From assembly GCF_028682175.1 (NCBI RefSeq), contig NZ_JANHKS010000020.1, forward strand, positions 1 to 64,000: a stretch of 64,000 nt of DNA, in the 5' to 3' direction. The position numbers and the translations under genes were made by a program. Source of the DNA: Pseudomonas putida (GTDB lineage Bacteria; Pseudomonadota; Gammaproteobacteria; Pseudomonadales; Pseudomonadaceae). Every line of letters starts with the position of its first letter. The first letter of the stretch is position 1. Below the pieces are notes generated by a model. That model ran no database searches, was not told the origin of the DNA, and saw nothing but the letters and a program-made list of their open reading frames with translations. Positions 27,411-36,232 of the stretch are shown piece after piece.

Positions 27411-27526
27411 ACATCCTGCGCAACCATCATTCCCATCGATAACCAACATTCCGCCGATTGCCTTCCGCTCAAAATCCATGGGCGTACTATCACCTCACAC
27501 CCAGACACGAACCGAGGGCAGGAAAA

Positions 27527-27664
27527 ATGGTTATTCATCTTCTGACTTGCTTGTCACTGACAGCGCTGACCAGCTATGTCGTGGCCCTCAAACTTTTCGC
27601 TCTGACTCCGGTGCCAGTCACCGCAGACGAAACCAGCCATCGTGTCATGGCACGGGCTCGCTGA
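27527..27664 (+). CDS. Possible small membrane protein, 45 residues
   Basis: A 45-codon frame, ATG at 27527 with GGCAGGA upstream, encodes a short hydrophobic helix (LLTCLSLTALTSYVVALKLF) and a polar tail. It is too short for confident calling and no family is recognised. It is included because the ribosome site is good and the gap would otherwise be empty. Confidence 0.4.
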   Translation: MVIHLLTCLSLTALTSYVVALKLFALTPVPVTADETSHRVMARAR

Positions 27665-27745
27665 TTACTTATCAGCCGCCCAAGTAGCTGAAACTTATCA
27701 GCACCTTTTACCCTTCTACTTTCTGTTTTTTGCGGAGCATTCGAC

Positions 27746-28027
27746 ATGGCCCGAGACGTCACCCTGCACGTTAGTTTTCCCAACTTTGGCACTAACTATT
27801 ACTCACAACATGTCGTCGTCCGCAAAAACCGTCACAGCCTGATCGAGGACAAACGCTTCGACGCCTTCATGATGCCGGCCGCGGAACAGCACTTCAGTAA
27901 CGAGGTGGTGGGCTTCAACGATCAGTTCCGTTTTCTGACTGACGCGCTGGCCATGCACCTGCTGGAAGTCGAAGACGCACGTCCTGCCAGAAGGGGCCGG
28001 CCATCGGCCCAGGCCCGCAGTCTGTAA
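27746..28027 (+). CDS. Hypothetical protein, 93 residues
   Basis: The product (MARDVTLHVSFPNFGTNYYS...) has no signal or membrane segment. The middle part (EDKRFDAFMMPAAEQHFSNE) is helical, and the C-terminus is rich in arginine (ARPARRGRPSAQ). GCGGAG lies 9 bases before the ATG. I do not recognise the family. It precedes a possible small RNA. Confidence 0.5.
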   Translation: MARDVTLHVSFPNFGTNYYSQHVVVRKNRHSLIEDKRFDAFMMPAAEQHFSNEVVGFNDQFRFLTDALAMHLLEVEDARPARRGRPSAQARSL

Positions 28028-28150
28028 TTCAAAATTTCTTCGCCTGGATCGCCAAAAATCCGTGGGACGGCCGTTCAGTGCAAAATTATTGATGGATGAC
28101 TGCATTAATTTGAATTTGCCTCACAGCGTGTTTCTGACCACAATCGCCGT

Positions 28151-28271
28151 GCTTCAAATGTGACCGGAAAGTTGCCGCAACAGCTTTCCACTGTCGCACT
28201 GCTGTTTTGAAACACTTGGCACATGCCCTCCCTGTGCAGGAGCTCAGTCGTTTGAGACGAGCTCCTTTTTT
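28151..28271 (+). ncRNA. Candidate small RNA or leader RNA
   Basis: TTGCCT (28116-28121) and CACAAT (28139-28144) are 17 bases apart, and a classic terminator ends at 28271, giving a transcript of about 120 nucleotides with a second hairpin (GGAAAG/CTTTCC). No protein frame fits inside. It could be a stand-alone sRNA or an attenuated leader of the HPP gene starting at 28289. The name is not assigned. Confidence 0.4.
28239..28271 (+). terminator. Intrinsic terminator just upstream of the HPP gene
   Basis: GGAGCTC and GAGCTCC form the outer stem, with GTC/GAC inside, followed by a run of six T residues at 28266-28271. It stands only 17 bases before the HPP start codon, so it may end an sRNA or act as an attenuator. 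Confidence 0.75.
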
Positions 28272-28288
28272 CGCCCTGGAAGATTCGA

Positions 28289-29155
28289 TTGAAAACGCTT
28301 TTGCGCAGTTTCATCCCTCATTCACTCAATACCCACCCTGCTGAATGGTCCCGCGCGGCCATCGGCGCGTGCCTGGGTATCCTGCTCAGCGCCCTGTTGA
28401 GCCAGCAGTTGTTCGGCACCGATGCCACGCTGCATCTGCTCGGCCCACTGGGTGCGTCGGCGGTGCTGTTGTTCGCTGTATCGACCGGCGCGCTGGCCCA
28501 GCCGTGGTCGATCATCGGCAGTTATCTGATCGCTGCACTGGTCGCCCTGGCGAGTGTGCACATGCTCGGCAATACAGTCGCGGCGGCCAGTGTCGCGGTG
28601 CTGTCCTCGATCGTGGTCATGTGCATATTGCGCTGCCTGCATCCGCCGGGTGCTGCGATTGCCATCAGCATTGTCGTGTCGAAACACGATCTCTCGGCCC
28701 TTGGCCTGCACGTGTTGTTGCCGGTGATGTTCAACGCCGGTTGCCTGTTGCTGTTCGCTCTGGTCTACAACAACCTGACCCGCATGCGCTACCCCAGGGC
28801 GCAGGCCAAGCCGGCCGTTGCGGCTCAGGTGATCGAGCCTGCGCAGGCTGGCGCGCCTGTGCCGGGGAGTTTCAGCAGCGAGGATCTGGACAAGGCGCTG
28901 GATGAGGTCGGATCGTTTGTCGATGTGTCCCGCGCTGATCTTGAAAGCATCCTGCACAAGGCTGAAGACATCGCCCAGCACCGCAACCGCACTGACATCG
29001 ACACACGGCAGGTCATTTCCCGCACCGCGCCCAGTCTGTCCCTCGAGCACTCGATGGCCGATGCGATGAAGCTGCTGAGCAAGCAAGGCAGCAAATACCT
29101 GCCGGTGCTCGACGCCGAGCGCAAGGTGGTCGGAATCATCAGCCTGGTGGATTGA
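28289..29155 (+). CDS. HPP-family membrane protein with CBS domain
   Basis: The 288-residue protein has four to five hydrophobic helices (about 20-175) with the family signature LHPPGAA (near 116). A soluble C-terminal half follows with a CBS-like module (about 245-288, LEHSMADAMKLLSKQGSKYL, then PVLDAERKVVGIIS). HPP proteins carry nitrite or related anions in some organelles, but the bacterial substrate is unknown. The start is TTG at 28289, preceded by GGAAGA; the next methionine falls inside a membrane helix, so a shorter form is not credible. Only one CBS copy is visible, where two are usual, so dimer pairing is possible. Confidence 0.85.
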   Translation: MKTLLRSFIPHSLNTHPAEWSRAAIGACLGILLSALLSQQLFGTDATLHLLGPLGASAVLLFAVSTGALAQPWSIIGSYLIAALVALASVHMLGNTVAAASVAVLSSIVVMCILRCLHPPGAAIAISIVVSKHDLSALGLHVLLPVMFNAGCLLLFALVYNNLTRMRYPRAQAKPAVAAQVIEPAQAGAPVPGSFSSEDLDKALDEVGSFVDVSRADLESILHKAEDIAQHRNRTDIDTRQVISRTAPSLSLEHSMADAMKLLSKQGSKYLPVLDAERKVVGIISLVD

Positions 29156-29163
29156 AGCTTCAC

Positions 29164-29314
29164 CGCGGCTTGCCGGCGTCGGCGCCCTCAAGATCGCCCC
29201 CGCGGGCAAGCCCGGCTGCTACGGATTGGCGGGGGACGCGGGACCGTAGCAGCACGGCTTGCCGGCGGGGGCGTATTTGAGATCGCTGTCGCCGGCAAGC
29301 CGGACTGCTACGGG
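29164..29314. repeat. REP elements between HPP and LysR genes
   Basis: A full inverted pair (29244-29314) and a more diverged copy (29164-29224) of the GCAGCACGGCTTGCCGGCGG family lie between two convergent genes. Their transcripts would fold into long hairpins and may stop both genes. Confidence 0.8.
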
Positions 29315-29323
29315 TCTTCTATT

Positions 29324-30187
29324 TCAAATGAGCGGATCCCAGCGCTGGGACCAGTCGCCCTCTTGCTTGACGATATCGCGCAGCAGGTCACACGCCGGTT
29401 GCAGCGTGGGTGAGGGATTGTCCCGCGAGTAAATCAGATAAGTCGGATAGCTGAACTCCGGCGCCATCGGCACCCGCTCGACAATTCCGCGATCCAGGTA
29501 GGACTGCACCACTCGCGTGCGAAAGTAACCGGAGCCGCCATTGTCGAGGATGTACTGCAAGGCGAACGGCCCCAGGTTGAAGGCTACGGCGGCCTTGGAT
29601 CTTTCCGGCATGGCATCGTCGTGTTGCCGACGAAACGCCGGACCCCAGTCGATGTAGACATAGGGCTCGGGCCGACCCACCACCTGCACCAGAATCAGTT
29701 TCTCTTCGAGCAACTCCTCGACCTGCACCCCGGGCCAGTAGGCCGGTTGATACACCAGGGCTGCATCCAGCACGCCGCGTTCGACATCCTTCATCAGCAC
29801 GTCGTCATCCTTGACCTCGGCGTGCAGCGCGTGGTCCGGGATCACTCGCTTGATCTCGCGCACCCAACTAAGCAGCAGCGGGTTGCACAGGCTCATCTGC
29901 GCGCCGATACGCAGCACGTGGTGATAACCGTCGGGCAGCGGCAGGTCGCGCCGCGCGGCGTCCCAGGTCTGGACCAACTGGTTGGCGAACAGGATGAACG
30001 CCTCGCCGTCCGGGGTCAGCCGGGCGCCGGTCCGATTGCGCACGAACAGCTTGCAGTTCAGATGACTTTCCAGCTTCTGCACCCTGGCCGTGATGGCAGT
30101 CTGGGTAACGTGCAGCTGTTCGGCGGCCGCCATGAGGCTGCCCAGGCGGACGATTTCGAGAAAGGTACGGGCGAGGTCAATGTCCAT
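29324..30187 (-). CDS. LysR-family transcriptional regulator
   Basis: The 287-residue protein has an N-terminal winged HTH (about 1-62, ARTFLEIVRLGSLMAAAEQL, then HVTQTAITARVQKLE) and a LysR substrate-binding domain (about 90-280). The ATG at 30187 is chosen; the upstream frame to 30241 adds 18 residues with no HTH homology. No divergent target operon is close: the next gene to the right (30369) is a small secreted protein 181 bases away and could be the target. The effector is unknown. Confidence 0.88.
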   Translation of the reverse strand: MDIDLARTFLEIVRLGSLMAAAEQLHVTQTAITARVQKLESHLNCKLFVRNRTGARLTPDGEAFILFANQLVQTWDAARRDLPLPDGYHHVLRIGAQMSLCNPLLLSWVREIKRVIPDHALHAEVKDDDVLMKDVERGVLDAALVYQPAYWPGVQVEELLEEKLILVQVVGRPEPYVYIDWGPAFRRQHDDAMPERSKAAVAFNLGPFALQYILDNGGSGYFRTRVVQSYLDRGIVERVPMAPEFSYPTYLIYSRDNPSPTLQPACDLLRDIVKQEGDWSQRWDPLI

Positions 30188-30368
30188 CGATACGGCTCGG
30201 TGTCTGGCGTCGTGTGCCGCGCCATGGTAGCGCAGCAGCACCGTAGGCCGATGGAAAAGCAGGCAGGACTTTCATCGCCGGGGGTTTGCAGAAATGCGAA
30301 ATCCGCTGTCTGATGCAGCAGGTTCGTACAGATAGCGAGCCACTTACCTACTTTCTGCGGAAAATCCT

Positions 30369-30641
30369 ATGAAACACGCCCTGCTCACCGGCCTGCTCCT
30401 GACCGCTTTCGCCCTGCCCTTCGCGGCGTCTGCCAATGACGACAGCAACCAATGCCAGATGAACCTGAGCAAAGTCCGAGATGCAAAAGTCGCCCGGCCC
30501 AATTTGAGCGATGCCGTGAAGAGCGACGTCGACACCACCGTCCACCGCGCAGAATCGGCCTATGCCCGGCACAATGACGATGGTGCCAGGGAGTGCGTGG
30601 CATTGACGCAGCAGGCGTTGCAGAAGATTCAGGGTAATTGA
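30369..30641 (+). CDS. Small secreted protein, paralogue of the gene at 7254
   Basis: The 90-residue product has a signal peptide (MKHALLTGLLLTAFALPFAA, cleavage after ASA) and a mature helical part of about 66 residues. It has two cysteines (SNQCQMNLS and ARECVALTQ), positioned like those of the 94-residue protein at 7254-7538. Each mature part has a two-helix outline with NLS as a shared motif. It lies downstream of a divergent LysR gene and is followed by a REP pair, with no operon partner. The function is unknown. Confidence 0.8.
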   Translation: MKHALLTGLLLTAFALPFAASANDDSNQCQMNLSKVRDAKVARPNLSDAVKSDVDTTVHRAESAYARHNDDGARECVALTQQALQKIQGN

Positions 30642-30666
30642 CGCGAGTCAATTACACCCCAGGCCC

Positions 30667-30736
30667 CCGTAGCAGCACGGCTTGCCGGCGGGGGCGATCT
30701 TGCGGACGCCCCCGCCGGCAAGCCGTGCTGCTACGG
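30667..30736. repeat. REP inverted pair
   Basis: Two copies of the REP arm face each other as an almost perfect 70-base palindrome. They lie between the convergent genes ending at 30641 and 30742, so both transcripts run into the hairpin. Confidence 0.88.
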
Positions 30737-30741
30737 TTGAA

Positions 30742-33027
30742 TCACTTCAAGACCAACAACCGATAAACCCCCGCCTCGTTCTCGATCCCGTGGGTGTCAT
30801 GGGTGAACCCCGGGAATGACCGGTCGAAGCTCTCCAGCGCCCTCAGATACGCCAACAACGGCCCATCCGCAGGCCCTGCGTTTTCACCCGGCATCAACAG
30901 CGGAATGCCTGGCGGATAGGGCACGATGCCAGTGGCCGCAATGCGCCCGGCAGCCTCTTCCAGCGTGACCTGCTCGACCTCGTTCTTGACCAGTTTTTCG
31001 TACGCCTCCACCGGGCTGAATTCGGCCTTGGGCAGGGTGCCGAACGCCTGGGCCATGGCTGCGGTGGTCCGGGTTTTCTTCATGGCGGCGAAGATGTCCT
31101 GGGACAAATCCTTCAAGCCCATCCCCGCATAGCGCACCTGGTTGGCGGTCAGCAGGTCGGGCAGGCACAGTTCCAGTTCGAGGTTCAGGTCATAGTCGCG
31201 CTTGAAGTCCAGCAGGGCGTTGACCAGCGTGCCCCATTTGCCTTTGGTGATGCCGATGGAGAACAGGAACAGGATGGTGAAGTCCGTGGTTTTCTCCACG
31301 ACAATGCCCTGGCGCCCCAGGTAGGCGCTGAGCACGCAGGCCGGGATGCCGAAGTCGAGCAGGTTGCCGTCGTCGCCCATGCCGGGGCTGAGGATCGACA
31401 CCTTGATCGGGTCGAGCATGCAGTAGCTGTCTTCGATGTCGCCGAAGCCGTGCCAGACTTCGTTCGGGTGCAGTACCCAGCAGTTGGGATCGCTCTTGAG
31501 CCTGGCCGGATCGACCTCATGGAACGGCAGCGAGGTCGCGCCCACCTGCACACTCGGCGGCTGCCAGCAGGAGAAGAACCAGTCGTCATTGCTGAGCATT
31601 TCGCTCTGCATGCGCGAGATGACCTGGCGAAAGGCAATCGCTTCCTCGATGGATTCATTGGTCAGAATCTGCCCGCTGGGCGATTCCATCATCGCCGAAC
31701 TCACATCGCATGAGGCCATGATCGCGTAGTTGGGCGATGTCGAGGCGTGCATCATGAACGACTCGTTGAAGCGACCGTGAGGGATCGGGTTGCGCCCGTT
31801 GCGCACGTGAATCATCGAAGCCTGGGACAACGCCGCCAGCAGCTTGTGGGTGGACTGGGTGGCGAACACCGTGGGCTTGGACGCATCGTGATCGTCCGGG
31901 CTGCCATGCATCGCGAAGCGATCCTTGTACAACGGGTTGAAGCGTGCGTAGCCGTACCAGGCCTCGTCGAAATGCAGGCGGTCAACGCTCTGCCCCAGCA
32001 GCTGTTCGACGCGGGTGACGTTGTAGGTCAGGCCGTCGTAGGTGGAGTTGGTGACGATGGCGTGCACCGGTGTCGGGTCGATGTGGCTCTTGACCAGCGG
32101 GTTGTTGGCGATGGCCGCCTTCACGCCCTCGGCGCTCAAGGTCTGCGGCAGGATCGGGCCGATGATGCCGAAGCGGTTGCGCGTGGGCACGAGGTAGGTC
32201 GGAATCGCCCCCGAGAGGGTCATCGCATGCTCGGCGGACTTGTGGCAGTTGCGATCGCACAGGGCGATCTGGTCCCGCGTGACGCTGGCCATCAGAATCA
32301 CCCGGTTGGACATCGACGAGCCGTTGGTCACGTAGTAGGTGCGATGGGCGCCAAACACCTTGGCCGCATAGCGCTCGCCCTGGCCGATGGGGCCGCTGTG
32401 GTCGAGCAGCGAGCCCAGTTCGCCGACGGAAATCGACAGGTCCGAGCGCAACAGGTTTTCCCCGAAGAATTCGTAGAAGGCGCGCCCCGCCGTGCTCTTC
32501 AGAAACGCCGTACCACCGGCGTGCCCCGGCGTGTGCCAGGAATATTCGTAACTGCGGGCAAACTTGAGCAGCGCGCCGAACATCGGCGGCAACACCGCCT
32601 GACGATAACGCTCGATGGCGGCCATGATCCGCCCGCTCAGGAAGCGGCTGGTGTCTTCGGGCAGCCAGATGAAGTCATCGGCGTGCTGCATGACGATCAG
32701 CGGCACGCTGGAGGCGGTGCTGCGGTCGCTGATGAGGAACACCGGGACGCGGGTGTTGCGTTCGCGCAGCGCGGTGAGCAGGTCGATGCATTCCTGGTGG
32801 TCTTCGCTGGTGTCCATCTCCCAGCTCAGCAGCACGCACTGGACGGCCGGGTCAGTGCTCAGGATCGACTTGGCGTCGCTCAGGCTTTCCGAGGTCAACA
32901 CGCTGATGGAGCGTTCTTCGACGTCACTGATGAGCTGGATCAGCGCCCGGCCAAAGACGCTGCGTTTGTCCGGCTGGTTGCAGACCAGCAGCGCCAGCAT
33001 GCCGAGCAGGTGTCTGTATTCCGTCAT
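30742..33027 (-). CDS. Orn/Lys/Arg decarboxylase class I
   Basis: The 761-residue PLP enzyme has an N-terminal response-regulator-like wing domain (about 10-140) and a fold-I aminotransferase core with the PLP lysine in STHKLLAALSQAS and HFDEAWYG (PLP aspartate). A C-terminal domain follows. It decarboxylates a basic amino acid to a polyamine precursor (lysine to cadaverine, ornithine to putrescine or arginine to agmatine); the specificity cannot be read from motifs. It overlaps the antiporter gene by four bases (ATGA), so import and export with decarboxylation is the expected unit, as in acid resistance. Confidence 0.92.
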   Translation of the reverse strand: MTEYRHLLGMLALLVCNQPDKRSVFGRALIQLISDVEERSISVLTSESLSDAKSILSTDPAVQCVLLSWEMDTSEDHQECIDLLTALRERNTRVPVFLISDRSTASSVPLIVMQHADDFIWLPEDTSRFLSGRIMAAIERYRQAVLPPMFGALLKFARSYEYSWHTPGHAGGTAFLKSTAGRAFYEFFGENLLRSDLSISVGELGSLLDHSGPIGQGERYAAKVFGAHRTYYVTNGSSMSNRVILMASVTRDQIALCDRNCHKSAEHAMTLSGAIPTYLVPTRNRFGIIGPILPQTLSAEGVKAAIANNPLVKSHIDPTPVHAIVTNSTYDGLTYNVTRVEQLLGQSVDRLHFDEAWYGYARFNPLYKDRFAMHGSPDDHDASKPTVFATQSTHKLLAALSQASMIHVRNGRNPIPHGRFNESFMMHASTSPNYAIMASCDVSSAMMESPSGQILTNESIEEAIAFRQVISRMQSEMLSNDDWFFSCWQPPSVQVGATSLPFHEVDPARLKSDPNCWVLHPNEVWHGFGDIEDSYCMLDPIKVSILSPGMGDDGNLLDFGIPACVLSAYLGRQGIVVEKTTDFTILFLFSIGITKGKWGTLVNALLDFKRDYDLNLELELCLPDLLTANQVRYAGMGLKDLSQDIFAAMKKTRTTAAMAQAFGTLPKAEFSPVEAYEKLVKNEVEQVTLEEAAGRIAATGIVPYPPGIPLLMPGENAGPADGPLLAYLRALESFDRSFPGFTHDTHGIENEAGVYRLLVLK

Positions 33028-34448
33028 GGGTGGGTCTCCAAGGTGGCCTGATTCACGCTGTTGAGAGGCAGGTTATTCACGGGGATAGGGTCCGCAGTGA
33101 GGTGCTGCGCCGCGACGGTCTGGGTCGGAACGCTGTTGTTGAGTGCCTCCAGTTTGATCAGGCGAGTGTTGACGAAGCCGAACAGCGTGTAGCCGACGAT
33201 GGTCGCCACGCCGCCGAGCATCAGCGCCTGCTCGCCCGAACTGTAGAGCGCCAGATAGCTGTAAGCCGCCGCGATGTAGGCCACGATGTTGGTGATGAGT
33301 GCCTTGTCAGGCGGAACGTTGGACACCTTCTGCAGGGTCATCAGGGTCGCCATGGACAGGATGTACGGCACCAGGTTGGTCACCACCGCGAGGTTGACCA
33401 GGGTGTCGAACTGTTTGGCAAGGTCGGGGCTGATGGTCAGCAGGGCCATGGCGGTCTGCATCGCCAGCAGGATCAGCATGCTGATGATCGGCACGCCATG
33501 CTTGTTGGCCTTGGCGAAGATCGGCAGGAAGTAGCCGGTGTCCGCCGAACTCTTGAACACCTGCGCCACGGTGAATTGCCAGCCAAGCAGCGAACCGATG
33601 CACGCCAGCACCATCAGCCCCATGACGATGTTGCCGACCATGGGCGTGAACATCTTGGCGAACACCAGGCCGAAGGGTGCAGTGGAGGACACCAGTTCGG
33701 CGTTGTCGACGATGCCGGCGATCACGTTGGTGGACACGATGTAGATCACCGCCGCGCCCAGGGTGCCGCCCAGTACCGCGATGGGCACGTTCTTCTCGGG
33801 ATTTTCCACCGCATCGCCGTTGGCGCACGCCGACTCCAGCCCTAGAAATGCCCACAGGGTGATCGCCACCGAGGCCCCGGCCGCTTCGAACCAGCTTTTG
33901 TCGTGGGGGTTCCAGCCAGCGGCGTACACGCTGCTGTCGAACCAGAACCAGCCGATGGTGGACACCAGAACCACCGGTGCAATGACGCCCCATACGGTGA
34001 CTGAGCCGATCCGGCCGGTAATACTGGCACCGCCGAAGTTGGCGAATGTGGTAATCCACAACAGGGCGATAGTGGCCAGGCCTACTTGCAACGAATCAAG
34101 CTTGAGGCCAAATAGCGTCTGGATATAACCCACCGCCGTAATACTGATCGCCACGTTGGCGATCAATAACGACAGGCCATAGGTGTAGTTGGTGATGTAG
34201 TTCCCGGACTTGCCAAAGGTGTATTCGGCATAGCCGCCCATGCCGCCTGTCTTGCGGCTGAGCATGCCGCAGCGGGCAAAGGCGTAGGCCAGCGCCAGCG
34301 AGCCGGTGGCCGTTATCAGCCAGGAGAGGATCGAGATACCGCCGACTTCGGCGAGTTTGGTTGGCAACAACACAATGCCGGAACCCAACATGTTGACGGC
34401 CGTCAACATTGTCAGTTGTCCCACGCTCATTTTCTTTGCGACTGACAT
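33024..34448 (-). CDS. potE: APA-family amino acid/polyamine antiporter
   Basis: The 474-residue protein has 12 membrane helices and the APA signatures NMLGSGIVLLP (helix 1) and FLGLESACANGDAVENPEKN. It is near PotE/CadB of the ornithine-putrescine and lysine-cadaverine exchangers. The C-terminal 50 residues (NNSVPTQTVAAQHLTADPIP) are a polar tail beyond the last helix. It would exchange the substrate of the next gene for its product. The symbol is tentative, since PotE, CadB and AdiC are alike. Confidence 0.85.
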   Translation of the reverse strand: MSVAKKMSVGQLTMLTAVNMLGSGIVLLPTKLAEVGGISILSWLITATGSLALAYAFARCGMLSRKTGGMGGYAEYTFGKSGNYITNYTYGLSLLIANVAISITAVGYIQTLFGLKLDSLQVGLATIALLWITTFANFGGASITGRIGSVTVWGVIAPVVLVSTIGWFWFDSSVYAAGWNPHDKSWFEAAGASVAITLWAFLGLESACANGDAVENPEKNVPIAVLGGTLGAAVIYIVSTNVIAGIVDNAELVSSTAPFGLVFAKMFTPMVGNIVMGLMVLACIGSLLGWQFTVAQVFKSSADTGYFLPIFAKANKHGVPIISMLILLAMQTAMALLTISPDLAKQFDTLVNLAVVTNLVPYILSMATLMTLQKVSNVPPDKALITNIVAYIAAAYSYLALYSSGEQALMLGGVATIVGYTLFGFVNTRLIKLEALNNSVPTQTVAAQHLTADPIPVNNLPLNSVNQATLETHP

Positions 34449-34588
34449 TCCGTTGCCTCTGCTGGATGAAGTGAGAGGCTTTTAGCTATAGCAAATGTTT
34501 CTCACTAATCAAGAAATGAGTGGCGCGCTGAATACTGTCAAAGCGCCACTTAATCAACTTGCAGAGACACTAGCCGGATATTAACGGG

Positions 34589-35359
34589 TCATTCGGTCAG
34601 ATTGTTTTTCATCCGTTCGAATACACTCATATCGGTGCGCTCGAAGCGCAATGGCGTCACAGAGACCCCGCCATGGGTCACGACCCAAGTTTCGCTGTCA
34701 TCGAAGTCCGGGCGGTCGTGGCGGTCGATATTCAGCCAGTAATAACCCTGCTCGCGCATGTCGGTGCGCTGGGTGATGTTCAGGCCGTCCATGCGGCCGA
34801 TGCCCTGCCGGGTGATCTGCAGCGGTCCGGCCTGCTCGGGTTCGACATCCGGAAAGTTGATGTTCAGGCACACGTCCCCTGCCCATTGCATGCCAAGGAC
34901 CTTGCGAATCACGTCGGGCGCCAGCGCACGGGCCGTGCCCCACTTCACCGCATCGCGGCGGCTGAAGAACTGGCTGAGGGCAATCGAGGGAATGCCCATC
35001 AGCAAGCCGGCCATGGCCGCACCGACGGTGCCGGAAAACATGGTTTCGACGCCCAGGTTCGCCCCCTTGTTGATGCCCGACAGCAGCAGTTGCGGCGGCT
35101 GCTTCATCAGCTCGCGCACACCGATGGCCACGCAGTCGGCTGGCGTACCGGACACCGAAAAGCGCCGCTCGCCACGGGCCTTCACCCGTAGCGGATGGTG
35201 CAGGCTCAGGGCGTGGGAAATGCCGCTCTGATCCTGATCCGGTGCCACTACCCACACTTCATCGGCCAGCTCACGGGCCACGGCTTCCAGTACCTCAAGG
35301 CCCGGGGCGTCGATGCCGTCGTCGTTGGTGATCAGGATTCGCTCGATCTTCGGGGGCAT
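34589..35359 (-). CDS. surE: SurE-like 5'/3'-nucleotidase
   Basis: The 256-residue protein has the SurE metal site and nucleotide signatures LITNDDGIDAPG and SVSGTPADCVAIG, then LSGINKGANLG. The ATG at 35359 is chosen because GAGGAG lies six bases upstream, while an ATG at 35365 is too near. The canonical surE of pseudomonads lies beside pcm and rpoS, so this gene next to ampE may be a second copy. It would hydrolyse nucleoside monophosphates or short polyphosphate in the cytoplasm. Confidence 0.88.
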   Translation of the reverse strand: MPPKIERILITNDDGIDAPGLEVLEAVARELADEVWVVAPDQDQSGISHALSLHHPLRVKARGERRFSVSGTPADCVAIGVRELMKQPPQLLLSGINKGANLGVETMFSGTVGAAMAGLLMGIPSIALSQFFSRRDAVKWGTARALAPDVIRKVLGMQWAGDVCLNINFPDVEPEQAGPLQITRQGIGRMDGLNITQRTDMREQGYYWLNIDRHDRPDFDDSETWVVTHGGVSVTPLRFERTDMSVFERMKNNLTE

Positions 35360-35380
35360 GCACATCTCCTCGGCTGGCAG

Positions 35381-36217
35381 TCAGACAAACAAGGTACACA
35401 ACGCAAAACCGGCGTACCAGACGATGGCCGCGCGAATCAGCAATTCCCACAAGACATCCAGACTGTTCACACCTTCGACGCCGACAACCGGCGCCGGAAC
35501 CTCGCCGGCCACGCAGCCCACCTTGGTAATCAGCTGCGAGGCGCTGATGTTCCAGTTGAGCAACTCACCGAGCATCACCCGGCTGACCGCGACGAAATTG
35601 CCCACCAGGGCAAAGCTTGCGGCGAGCAGGCGCACCGGCACCCAATCGAATGCATGGCGCAGTTGCATGGCGCGCTCCACCAGCGGCGCAGTCCTGCCAT
35701 GCTCAGCGGCCAGTGCCAGCAGGCGATAGGCCAAGGCCGCGACCGGGCCCAGGAGGAAATACCAGAAAATCACGGCAAAGAAGCCCTGATACACCTGCCA
35801 CAGCAAGTAGGTTTGCGCACCGCCGAGCAGTTGCTCTTCGTTCTCGGCCTGCACGCCCAGGTCACGCTCGGCGACCAGCACGGCCGCTTCCTGATCACCA
35901 CGCCGGCAGGCATCGCGGAATGATCCCAGATTGGCCTTGATGTCCCCGCGTCCCAGGCTGTAGATCAGCACCAGCAGGTGAATCGGCAGCGCCAGCCAGC
36001 CATAGGCCACGGAGCCGACGATCCACAGCACCAGGGCTAGCACCAGCAACGGCAGCAGCACGATCAGGGACAGTATCCACCACGGCCGCTTTGCCGTACC
36101 TGGGTTCGACTCCAGCCGGCTCAGTTGGTACAGCCAAGGAGCGTCACGCTGAACACGCTGGCGCAGGGCGGAAAACTTCTCGATCCACACTGCCAACAGC
36201 AACACCAGAAAACTCAT
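35381..36217 (-). CDS. ampE: AmpE inner-membrane regulatory protein
   Basis: The 278-residue protein has about four membrane helices and follows AmpE: MSFLVLLLAVWIEKFSALRQ at the start, IYSLGRGDIKANLG, and DWVPVRLLAASFALVGNF. AmpE is a membrane protein encoded behind ampD and linked to beta-lactamase induction. The start of the gene lies 16 bases after the ampD stop (same strand), as in the classic ampDE operon. The first M of a MM pair is ignored. The mechanism is not settled. Confidence 0.92.
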   Translation of the reverse strand: MSFLVLLLAVWIEKFSALRQRVQRDAPWLYQLSRLESNPGTAKRPWWILSLIVLLPLLVLALVLWIVGSVAYGWLALPIHLLVLIYSLGRGDIKANLGSFRDACRRGDQEAAVLVAERDLGVQAENEEQLLGGAQTYLLWQVYQGFFAVIFWYFLLGPVAALAYRLLALAAEHGRTAPLVERAMQLRHAFDWVPVRLLAASFALVGNFVAVSRVMLGELLNWNISASQLITKVGCVAGEVPAPVVGVEGVNSLDVLWELLIRAAIVWYAGFALCTLFV

Positions 36218-36232
36218 CACCTGCTCCTTGAT

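Noticed and set aside
28151..28271. Naming the small RNA as RgsA (P16)
   Set aside because: Length and terminator fit, but I cannot recall the RgsA sequence well enough to support the name.
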